Assembly: GCA_046261875.1 (NCBI GenBank) | Contig: JBHENW010000148.1 | Location: 1 to 29,483 of the forward strand | Length of the DNA stretch: 29,483 nucleotides | Direction: 5' to 3' | Origin: JBHENW01 sp046261875 | GTDB lineage: Bacteria; Acidobacteriota; Thermoanaerobaculia; UBA5066; Gp7-AA6 | In this document: positions 5,803-14,528 of the stretch, piece after piece | Layout: each line of letters starts with the position of its first letter | Position numbering within the stretch: the first letter of the stretch is position 1 | Translations under genes and position numbers: made by a program | Notes under the pieces: model-generated | Databases searched by the model: none | What the model was told of the DNA's origin: nothing | Seen by the model: only the letters and a program-made list of their open reading frames with translations

Positions 5803-8424
5803 GTGGGTCAGTGTACGATTCGCGAGTTGCGTTTGCTAAGCCCCGGCCGGCTGCGCCTCTTCGGTTGCGCCCTTCTGGGGCTCCCGGCCGGGGGCGTCTC
5901 GGCGGGCTCGACGCCGGCCGTCCGGCCCGACGCTCCGGGAATACCCTCCCGGGAACTCATGGCACTGGAAGCTTCGCTCGCGGGGAAGGCGAAACGCATC
6001 CCCGCCGCCGTCCGGGAACGCTTGTCGCGGGGTGAGCCACAGGACGTTGTCGTCCTCCTCTTCTCGTCGGACGTCGAGGGCGTCATCATGCGCCAGTCGG
6101 TCACCCGCGGCGAGGCGCGGCGTCTGCGCGCGGAACGGTACGCCCGGGTGAAGCGGGCGGCCCTTTCGCCGCTCCGCCTGGAGTCCCAAGTGGCCCACGA
6201 GTACACGCAGCTTCCGCTGGTCCACCTGCGCGTGACGAGTCTCGCGACGCTCGAGCGACTCCTGGAGCGCCCCGAGGTCGCAGCGGTCTACGAGAACGCG
6301 CGCGTGCGGCTCCAGCTCAACGAAAGCCTTCCTCTGATCGGACAGCCCGCCGCCGCGGCCGCCGGTCACCGCGGAGCGGGTACGACCGTCGCCGTTCTCG
6401 ACAGCGGGGTGGATTACACGCGCGCGGCGTTCGGCTTCTGCACGGCGCCCGGGCAGCCCGTGGGATGCAAGGTCATCGTCTCGGAGGACTTCGCTGCGCC
6501 GGACAACCAGCTGGACGCGCCGGAACGGCACGGCACCCTCGTTTCGGGGATCGTGCTCGGCGTCGCGCCGGACACGCGCCTGGCCGTGCTCGACGTTTTC
6601 GACGGCGAGCAGGGATCTTTCACGGCGATCCTGGCGGGTCTGGATTGGGCCATCGTGAACCGGGACCGGTACGACATCGCCGCAGTCAACATGAGCTTCG
6701 GGGGCGACATCGGCGTCACGGCTCCATGCGAAGACGGCGGATATACGCCGGCCGTGCAACTCCTGCGGACCGAGAGCATCGTCTCGGTCGTCGCCTCCGG
6801 GAACAACGGATTCAGCAACGAGCTCGGGGCCCCCGCCTGCACCCCGGGAGCCGTATCGGTCGGCGCCGTCTATGACGCGAACGTGGGGCCGGTCAACACG
6901 ACGGTCTGCAACGATCCCACCACCCAGGTCGACCAGATCACCTGCTATTCCGACAGCGCCAGTTTCCTGACGTTGCTGGCGCCGGGGGACGAGATCACGG
7001 CGGCCGGCCTCACCGGGGGCGGGACGTCGCTGTCCGCCCCGTTCGTCGCCGGCGCCGCGGCGGTGCTCCGGGGGGCGTATCCCGGGGAGATCCCGACGCA
7101 GATCGTCCACCGCATGACGACGACCGGCGTGCCGGTCACCGATCCGCGCAACAACGTCACCGTGCCGCGCCTCGCCCTGGACCGCGCGCTCGCCGCGCCG
7201 ACGCCGCCGCTGCCTCCTCCGCCCGTGGCCTGCTCCGCCCAGCGGCTGACCTGCCCTTCCACGATCGCGGGGAACCTGACCACGTCGAGCTGTGGGACGG
7301 GACGCCTCTCCCGCGGCCACTTCGCGGACGTCTACGAGTTTTCCGGGGTCACCGGCCAGACCGTCACGATCACGATGTCCACGGGCCTCCCCGGCGACGT
7401 CCTCGATCCGCATCTCGTGCTCATCTCTCCGTCGGGCCAGATCGCCGCGATCAACGACGACATCGCCCTCGGCGAGGTTCTGAACTCCCGCATCGTGTTC
7501 ACGCTCGCAGAGTCGGGGACCTGGCGCGTGGAAGCGAGCACCTTCGCGCCGGGGATGGTTGGCGAGTACTCGATCGGAATCTCCGGCTGCACGGCCCCGA
7601 TGCCTTCGGTGTGCACCCCCGGGCCGACCACGCTTTGCCTGAGCGGCGGCCGATTCCGCGTGCAGGCCAACTGGCGCGCCACGGATGGACGGACCGGCGC
7701 CGGCAACGCGGTGCCCCTGACGGCCGACACCGGCTATTTCTGGTTCTTCGAGGCGGCGAACGTCGAAATGATCACGAAAGTCCTGAATGCCTGCGGGGTG
7801 AACCAGCGCATCTGGGTCTTCGGCGGGGGATTGACGAACGTCGAAGTCACGATGACCGTCGAAGACACGACCAATGGCTTCCTCCAGAGCTACCGCAACC
7901 CGCAGGGGGCCGCGTTCCTGCCGATCCAGGACACTCAGGCGTTCGCGACATGCGCCGTCACGCCGGCGACGGCGACCGCGATGACCGTCAGTCCGGAGAC
8001 GTTTCCCAAGAACACGTCAGCACGGCACGCCGCCTACCTGGAAGCGAAAGCCGCCGCTTACGGGCAGAGCGCCGCCTGCACCCCCGAAGCGAACGCCCTC
8101 TGCCTCAGCGGAGGCCGGTTCCGGGTGACCGCGGCCTGGCAGGCGGCCGACGGCCGCTCCGGGGTGGGCAACGCCGTTGGCCTGACCGCGGACACCGGCT
8201 ACTTCTGGTTCTTCGACCGGCAGAACGTGGAGATGATCGTCAAGGTCTTGAACGCCTGCTCCGTGAATCAGCGGATCTGGACGTTCGCCGGGGGACTGAC
8301 GAACGTCGAGGTCACGATGACGGTGGAGGACACGAACACCGGAGCCGTGCGGACCTACCGAAACCCGCAGGGGACCGCGTTCGCTCCCGTCCAGGACACC
8401 GGCGCCTTCGCGACCTGTCCGTAA
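5803..8424 (+). CDS. Secreted S8 (subtilisin-like) serine protease with PPC-like domain and two C-terminal 114-residue repeats
   Basis: 873 residues from GTG at 5803 (TTG at 5827 or 5833 also possible). A hydrophobic leader (LRLFGCALLGLPAGGVSA) is followed by a propeptide of about 150 residues and the subtilase domain: Asp200 in AVLDSGVDY, His243 in RHGTLVSG, oxyanion Asn in VASGNNG and Ser409 in GGTSLSAP. A Pro-rich linker leads to a bacterial PPC-like beta domain (about 475-600). Two modules, residues 604-717 and 759-872, begin CTP..LCLSGGRFRV, contain DTGYFWFF, KVLNAC, LTNVEVTMTVEDT and YRNPQG, and end FATC; each is exactly 342 bases from first to last Cys codon. The modules are probably extracellular binding or stability domains. 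The enzyme is probably exported for protein degradation. Confidence 0.93.
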   Translation: MGQCTIRELRLLSPGRLRLFGCALLGLPAGGVSAGSTPAVRPDAPGIPSRELMALEASLAGKAKRIPAAVRERLSRGEPQDVVVLLFSSDVEGVIMRQSVTRGEARRLRAERYARVKRAALSPLRLESQVAHEYTQLPLVHLRVTSLATLERLLERPEVAAVYENARVRLQLNESLPLIGQPAAAAAGHRGAGTTVAVLDSGVDYTRAAFGFCTAPGQPVGCKVIVSEDFAAPDNQLDAPERHGTLVSGIVLGVAPDTRLAVLDVFDGEQGSFTAILAGLDWAIVNRDRYDIAAVNMSFGGDIGVTAPCEDGGYTPAVQLLRTESIVSVVASGNNGFSNELGAPACTPGAVSVGAVYDANVGPVNTTVCNDPTTQVDQITCYSDSASFLTLLAPGDEITAAGLTGGGTSLSAPFVAGAAAVLRGAYPGEIPTQIVHRMTTTGVPVTDPRNNVTVPRLALDRALAAPTPPLPPPPVACSAQRLTCPSTIAGNLTTSSCGTGRLSRGHFADVYEFSGVTGQTVTITMSTGLPGDVLDPHLVLISPSGQIAAINDDIALGEVLNSRIVFTLAESGTWRVEASTFAPGMVGEYSIGISGCTAPMPSVCTPGPTTLCLSGGRFRVQANWRATDGRTGAGNAVPLTADTGYFWFFEAANVEMITKVLNACGVNQRIWVFGGGLTNVEVTMTVEDTTNGFLQSYRNPQGAAFLPIQDTQAFATCAVTPATATAMTVSPETFPKNTSARHAAYLEAKAAAYGQSAACTPEANALCLSGGRFRVTAAWQAADGRSGVGNAVGLTADTGYFWFFDRQNVEMIVKVLNACSVNQRIWTFAGGLTNVEVTMTVEDTNTGAVRTYRNPQGTAFAPVQDTGAFATCP
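7612..7953 (+). repeat. Protease C-terminal repeat module 1
   Basis: In-frame coding repeat of 114 codons bounded by Cys codons. It is very similar to 8077-8418: both encode CLSGGRFRV, DTGYFWFF, VEMI.KVLNAC, VNQRIW, LTNVEVTMTVEDT and YRNPQG. The DNA differs mainly at third positions, so the duplication is not recent. Confidence 0.9.
8077..8418 (+). repeat. Protease C-terminal repeat module 2
   Basis: Second 114-codon module, separated from module 1 by a linker of about 41 codons rich in Ala, Thr and Ser. It ends one codon before the protease stop. The paired terminal Cys residues suggest disulfide closure of each module after export (inference). Confidence 0.9.
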
Positions 8425-8522
8425 CCGTCGCTCTCGCTCGCTCGGAACCTGCCTCCGGCACCGGCTCGCGGCTCGCGGACAGCGCTCGACCGCTCGCCTG
8501 ATCCCTCGCTCGCTCGCGCGAA
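8425..8522 (+). repeat. Dispersed stop-codon-adjacent repeat, copy 2
   Basis: It starts directly after the protease TAA as CCGTCGCTCTCGCTCG. It keeps the CCTGCC.CCGGCACCGG core and the 23-base segment 8484-8506 shared exactly (reverse complement) with 3146-3168. Relative to the gene it follows, its orientation is the same as copies 1 and 3. It fills the space between two convergent genes (the protease and rho). Confidence 0.8.
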
Positions 8523-8534
8523 CCAGGGGCCGAA

Positions 8535-9896
8535 CTAACCCTGACTCATCAGATTCAAGAACTCGTTGTTGCTCTTGGTCTTGTCGAGCTTCTCGGTCAG
8601 CAGCTCCATGGCCTCGACGACGGAGAGCGGGTTCAAGACCTTCCGCAGCACCCAGATCCGGTTGAGCTCCGCCTTGTCGATGAGGAGCTCCTCCTTGCGC
8701 GTGCCCGACTTGTTGATGTCGATGGCCGGGAAGACGCGCTTGTCCATCAATTTGCGGTCGAGGTGGACCTCCATGTTGCCGGTCCCCTTGAACTCCTCGA
8801 AGATCACGTCGTCCATCCGTGAGCCCGTGTCGATGAGCGCGGTGGCGATGATCGTGAGGGATCCTCCCTCCTCCACGTTGCGGGCCGCGCCGAAGAACCG
8901 CTTGGGGCGCTGGAGCGCGTTGGAGTCCACGCCGCCGGAGAGGACCTTGCCCGAAGGGGGCACGATCGCGTTGTAGGCGCGCGCCAGTCGGGTGATCGAG
9001 TCGAGCAGGATGACGACGTCGCGCTTGTGCTCGACGAGGCGTTTGGCCTTCTCGATGACCATTTCGGCGACCTGGACGTGGCGTGCCGCGGGCTCGTCGA
9101 AGGTCGAGGAGATGACCTCGCCCTTGACGGACCGCTGCATGTCGGTGACTTCTTCGGGCCGCTCGTCGATGAGCAGCACGATGAGCGTCACCTCCGGGTG
9201 GTTCGTCGAGACCGAGTTGGCGATCGACTGCAGGATCATCGTCTTGCCCGTCCGCGGCGCCGCGACGATGAGGCCGCGCTGCCCCTTGCCGACCGGTGAG
9301 ACGAGGTCGAGGACCCGCGACGTCATGTTCGTCGGCACCTCGAGCTTGATCCGGTCCTGGGGATAGAGCGGGGTCAGGTTGTCGAAGAAGATCTTTTCCC
9401 GCGCGACGTCGGGGTGCTCGAAGTTGACGGCTTCGACCTTGATCAGCGCGAAGTAGCGCTCGCCTTCCTTGGGCGGTCGGATCTGGCCGGAAACCGTGTC
9501 GCCCGTGCGCAAGTCGAACTTGCGGATCTGGGAGGGCGAGACGTAGATGTCGTCCGGACCCGGCAGGTAGTTGTATTCCGGCGCGCGGAGGAACCCGAAC
9601 CCGTCGGGCAGGCACTCGAGCACGCCCTCCGAGAAGATGAGCCCCTTCTTCTCGGTCTGCGCCTGCAGGATCTTGAAGATCAGGTCCTGCTTGCGCATGC
9701 CCGTCGCGTTCTCGACCTCGAGCTCCTTGGCGATCTTCAGGAGCTGCGGGATCTTGATCTCGTGGAGCGTGCGGATGTCGAGCGTGTCCGCGTGCTCGAC
9801 CGCCATCTCCTCGCTCGCCGTGTCCGGAAGCCCCTCGGTCGGGGGCTCGAGCGTCTCGACGTCCGTGCCGCCGTTGTTCCCTTTTCTTCTAGCCAT
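8535..9896 (-). CDS. rho: Transcription termination factor Rho
   Basis: 453 residues. The Rho N-terminal helical domain covers about residues 40-80 (IPQLLKIAKELEVENATGMRKQDLIF). The cold-shock-like RNA-binding domain covers about 84-160 (GVLECLPDGFGFLR, then DIYVSPSQIRKF). The hexameric ATPase core shows the P-loop AAPRTGKT (212-219), DERPEEVTDM (Q-loop region), VVILLDSITRLARAYN (Walker B) and the RNA-contacting SGGVDSNAL. The ATG at 9896 is preferred because AGAGG lies 9 bases upstream; another ATG three codons earlier abuts the same AGAGG too closely. The start overlaps the last 8 bases of engB, which implies coupling. It ends convergent to the S8 protease. Confidence 0.98.
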   Translation of the reverse strand: MARRKGNNGGTDVETLEPPTEGLPDTASEEMAVEHADTLDIRTLHEIKIPQLLKIAKELEVENATGMRKQDLIFKILQAQTEKKGLIFSEGVLECLPDGFGFLRAPEYNYLPGPDDIYVSPSQIRKFDLRTGDTVSGQIRPPKEGERYFALIKVEAVNFEHPDVAREKIFFDNLTPLYPQDRIKLEVPTNMTSRVLDLVSPVGKGQRGLIVAAPRTGKTMILQSIANSVSTNHPEVTLIVLLIDERPEEVTDMQRSVKGEVISSTFDEPAARHVQVAEMVIEKAKRLVEHKRDVVILLDSITRLARAYNAIVPPSGKVLSGGVDSNALQRPKRFFGAARNVEEGGSLTIIATALIDTGSRMDDVIFEEFKGTGNMEVHLDRKLMDKRVFPAIDINKSGTRKEELLIDKAELNRIWVLRKVLNPLSVVEAMELLTEKLDKTKSNNEFLNLMSQG

Positions 9897-10515
9897 TGGA
9901 TCCATCCTCTTTTCGGTCCATTCGCACTCGAATCTCCCGACGCAGGTTCTCGATTCCCTCACCCGTTTTCGCCGAAACGGGAAAAACTTCGCCGTGCGCC
10001 TCGAGCAGCTCGCGGCGCGCCCGGTCGCGTTCGCGCGCCGAGAGCCGGTCCCACTTCGTGGCGACGGCCAGGGTCGGGACCCCGCGGTCTCTCAGGTACT
10101 GTCTCATGCGGAAATCGGCCTCCGCCCGGGGCACGTACGGGTCCACGAGCGTGACGGCGAGCCGAACCCGACCACCGGCGAAGAGCTCATCCGCGAGGTC
10201 TGCCCAGGTTTCGCGCTCTCGTTTCGAGACGCGCGCAAAGCCGGTCCCCGGCAGGTCCGCGATCTGATGTCCTTCGTCGGTTTCATAGAAGTATATGCCT
10301 CGCGTCTTTCCCGGCGTACGGCTCGTCCGGGCGGCCTTGCGTCCCAGCAGCCGGTTCAACAGGGTGGACTTCCCGACGTTCGACCGGCCGACGAACGCCA
10401 GGACCGGGCGCCGCGAGCGGGGGAAGTCCTCCGACCGGTGTACGGCGGCGACGAGGTCTCCCTTCGCGGACTGCCCGCCGGCCGGACTGCGGGCTCCCCC
10501 TTTCCTCGCTCTCAT
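9889..10515 (-). CDS. engB: Ribosome-biogenesis GTPase EngB (YsxC/YihA)
   Basis: 208 residues. The GTPase motifs are G1 GRSNVGKS (43-50), G2 around SRTPGKTR (65-72), G3 DLPG (87-90), G4 TKWD (about 153-156) and G5 VSAKTG (near residue 181). This order, and the FVGRSNVGKSTLLN wording, identify EngB, which acts in late large-subunit assembly. The usual DLPGYGYA is DLPGTGFA here. The first 35 residues are a basic, low-complexity extension relative to typical EngB. Its last 8 bases overlap the rho start. The 145-base gap upstream, toward lon, holds no gene that I can support. Confidence 0.95.
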   Translation of the reverse strand: MRARKGGARSPAGGQSAKGDLVAAVHRSEDFPRSRRPVLAFVGRSNVGKSTLLNRLLGRKAARTSRTPGKTRGIYFYETDEGHQIADLPGTGFARVSKRERETWADLADELFAGGRVRLAVTLVDPYVPRAEADFRMRQYLRDRGVPTLAVATKWDRLSARERDRARRELLEAHGEVFPVSAKTGEGIENLRREIRVRMDRKEDGSNG

Positions 10516-10660
10516 GCAAAGAACCGCCGCTCGAGACGTCTCGCGGGTCTCCCGTCCCGGCGCCGCCGGGCGGGCCCGAAATCCTCCGATCCGTTGAGAA
10601 CAGATACAACCTTTCGAATCCCCGGACGCTGCGGCCGGATCGCCGCACCGGGGCGGAAAG

Positions 10661-13066
10661 TCAGTGCGCGACCGTTTCCCCTCCGGCGGGCTTGGTTTCG
10701 GGCCCCAGGGAGGCGGCCGTCGGCGGGACTCCCTCCATCGCCACCTTGATGACCTCGTCCATGTTGCTGACGAGATGGAATTCCATCTGGGAGCGAATCT
10801 CTTCGGGCAGATCGTCGAGGTCCTTCTCGTTTTCCGAGGCCAGCACCACGCTCAGGATTCCGGCCCGATAGGCGGCGAGGACCTTGTCCTTGATCCCTCC
10901 GACCGGCAGGACCTTGCCGCGGAGCGTGATCTCGCCGGTCATGGCGAGGTCCTTGAGGACCGGGATCTTGGTCACGGCCGAGAAGAGCGAGACGGCCATC
11001 GTGATGCCGGCCGAGGGGCCGTCCTTGGGGATGGCGCCCTCGGGCACGTGGATGTGGATGTCGAACTTCTCGTGGAAGTTCGGATCGGCGTCGTACATCT
11101 CCGCGCGGCTGCGCACGTAGGAGACGGCCGCGCGGGCCGACTCCTGCATCACGTCGCCGAGCGAGCCGGTGAGCGTCAGGTTCCCCTTCCCCTTGAGCAG
11201 GCTCGTCTCGGTCGAGAGGATCTCGCCGCCGGCTTCGGTCCAGGCCAGGCCCGTCGCGATGCCGACCTCGGAGATCTCCCCCTTGCGCCGGTTGCGGAAC
11301 TTGGGCTTCCCGAGGAAATCGCGCAGGTTGTCCGGCGTCACGCGGACGGGCGTCTCGACCTTCTTCTGGACGATCTTGCGCGCCACCTTGCGGCACACGC
11401 TTCCGATCTCCCGCTCGAGGTTGCGGACGCCGGCTTCGCGGGTGTGGTTCGTGATGATCGCGAGGATCGTATCGTCGGCGATCTCGACCTGGTCTTCCTT
11501 GAGCCCGTTGGCTTCCCGCTGCTTGGGCACGAGGAACTGGCGGGCGATGGCCACCTTCTCGTTGGGCGTATAGCCCGAGAGCGGGATCATCTCCATCCGG
11601 TCCTTCAGGGCGGGCGGGATGGGGTCGGCGATGTTGGCCGTCGCGATGAACATCACCTTGGAGAGGTCGTACTCGACGTCCAGGTAGTGGTCGACGAAGG
11701 TGTGGTTCTGCTCCGGGTCGAGCACCTCGAGCAGCGCCGCGGCCGGATCGCCCCGGAAGTCCGAGGACATCTTGTCGACTTCGTCGAGCAAAAAGACGGG
11801 GTTGACGGTTCCCGCCTTCTTCATCATCTGGATGATCTGGCCGGGGAAGGCGCCGATGTACGTCCGGCGGTGGCCCCGGACCTCCGCCTCGTCCCGAACG
11901 CCGCCGAGCGACAGCCGCACGAACTTGCGGTTGAGGGAGCGGGCGATCGACTTGGCGAGCGACGTCTTGCCAACGCCGGGGGGGCCGACGAAGCAGATGA
12001 TCGAGCCCTTCGTCTTCTGGACGAGCTGGCGCACGGCGAGGAACTCGAGGATGCGCTCCTTGACCTTTTCCAGACCGTAATGGTCCTCGTTCAAGATCTT
12101 CTCGGCGCGCGTCAGGTCGCGTGATTCGCGCGAGGCGCGCTTCCACGGGACGCCGATGAGCCACTCGATGTAGTTGCGGGAGACCGTGGCCTCCGCCGAA
12201 ACGGGAGGCATCGCCTCGAGGCGACGCAGCTCGGTCTCGGCCTTTTCGCGGACCTCCTTGGGCATGCCCGAGGAAACGATCTTCTTCTTGAGCTCCTCGA
12301 CTTCGTCGGTCCGCTCGTCCTTCTTGCCCAGCTCCTGGTGGATGGCCTTGATCTTCTCGTTGAGGTAGTACTCCTTCTGGGCCTTCTCCATCTGCTTCTT
12401 GACCTTGTTGTTGATCCGGCGATCGATGTTGACTTTCTCGATCTCGATCTCCAGCAGGTCCTGAAGCTTCTGGAGCCGCTCGTAGGCGGAAGCGGCCTCG
12501 AGCAGCGTCTGCTTTTCGGCGGTCGAGACGCCCAGATGCGCGGAGAGCGTGTCCGCGAACCGGTCGGGCTCCTCGATCTTCAGTGACGACGCCACCCCTT
12601 CGAAGGAAAGCTGGTGGGAGAGCTTCGCGTACTGCTCGAAGAGGCCGAGCACCTTCCCCATGTACTCCTTGAGGTCCCCCGGATCGGGCGAACGGGAGTC
12701 CACGGGTTGGATCGTAACGGCCAGGTATCCCGGCCGGTCCTCGAAGGCGCCGATGCGCCCGCGGCGGACCCCCTCGACCATGACCTTGATGTGGCCGTTG
12801 GGGAGCTTGAGGGACTGGGCGACGGTCGCGACGACGCCCACGGAGTAGATGTCTTCCGGCCGGGGCTCGTCGAGCTGTGGATCCTTCTGAGCGGCCAGGA
12901 ACAGCCGCTTCGTCGGAGCGGCGAGGGCCGCTTCGAGCGCGCGGATGGAGGACTCCCGGCCCACGACGAACGGCGCCATCATGTGGGGAAACACCACCAT
13001 GTCCCGCAGGGGAACCAGCGGGAGGGTCTCGATCGTTCGGTTTGGGTTATCCGTCCTCATCGGCAT
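10661..13066 (-). CDS. lon: ATP-dependent protease Lon
   Basis: 801 residues, normal for LonA. The N-terminal substrate-binding domain opens LPLVPLRDMVVFPHM. A coiled helical region (about 200-290) contains the KAIHQELG text. The AAA+ module has Walker A GPPGVGKT (361-368), Walker B FLLDEVDKM and the sensor segment FIATAN. The protease domain has the Ser-Lys dyad, with Ser685 in KDGPSAGI and Lys728 in GGIKDK. Lon degrades misfolded and regulatory proteins in the cytoplasm. The ATG at 13066 has GAGAGG 5 bases upstream; a second in-frame ATG lies two codons later. It follows clpX after 55 bases on the same strand, the common clpX-lon order. Confidence 0.98.
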   Translation of the reverse strand: MPMRTDNPNRTIETLPLVPLRDMVVFPHMMAPFVVGRESSIRALEAALAAPTKRLFLAAQKDPQLDEPRPEDIYSVGVVATVAQSLKLPNGHIKVMVEGVRRGRIGAFEDRPGYLAVTIQPVDSRSPDPGDLKEYMGKVLGLFEQYAKLSHQLSFEGVASSLKIEEPDRFADTLSAHLGVSTAEKQTLLEAASAYERLQKLQDLLEIEIEKVNIDRRINNKVKKQMEKAQKEYYLNEKIKAIHQELGKKDERTDEVEELKKKIVSSGMPKEVREKAETELRRLEAMPPVSAEATVSRNYIEWLIGVPWKRASRESRDLTRAEKILNEDHYGLEKVKERILEFLAVRQLVQKTKGSIICFVGPPGVGKTSLAKSIARSLNRKFVRLSLGGVRDEAEVRGHRRTYIGAFPGQIIQMMKKAGTVNPVFLLDEVDKMSSDFRGDPAAALLEVLDPEQNHTFVDHYLDVEYDLSKVMFIATANIADPIPPALKDRMEMIPLSGYTPNEKVAIARQFLVPKQREANGLKEDQVEIADDTILAIITNHTREAGVRNLEREIGSVCRKVARKIVQKKVETPVRVTPDNLRDFLGKPKFRNRRKGEISEVGIATGLAWTEAGGEILSTETSLLKGKGNLTLTGSLGDVMQESARAAVSYVRSRAEMYDADPNFHEKFDIHIHVPEGAIPKDGPSAGITMAVSLFSAVTKIPVLKDLAMTGEITLRGKVLPVGGIKDKVLAAYRAGILSVVLASENEKDLDDLPEEIRSQMEFHLVSNMDEVIKVAMEGVPPTAASLGPETKPAGGETVAH

Positions 13067-13121
13067 TCAGGCCTCTCTCTTTTTCGCCGGCATACGAGCG
13101 CCGGGCTCGAGAGCGCCGCTT

Positions 13122-14366
<1,245 letters not shown>

Positions 14367-14528
14367 TCAGCCTCCGGGGGGATGAAGAATTCTAGGCAGC
14401 CCGTCCGCTCGGCGTCAAACCCCTCGTCCCGACCCTTCGCGATTCACTGTAGCATACCCCTCAGCAACTTTAACGCCCGCCGGGACTTCCTATTCCACCG
14501 GACTCATGCGAAAGACGCGCCACGGGCG

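Noticed and set aside
5836..7413. Minus-strand open frame of 525 codons over the S8 protease
   Set aside because: High-GC shadow: its composition is Arg/Gly/Asp-biased with no motifs, whereas the plus strand has a full subtilase triad.
10664..12124. Plus-strand open frame of 486 codons over lon
   Set aside because: Antisense of lon, repetitive Leu/Asp/Val text without domain features.
14367..14528. Heat-shock type promoter or CIRCE operator before clpX
   Set aside because: No TTAGCACTC-type inverted repeat and no -35/-10 pair with acceptable spacing could be found.
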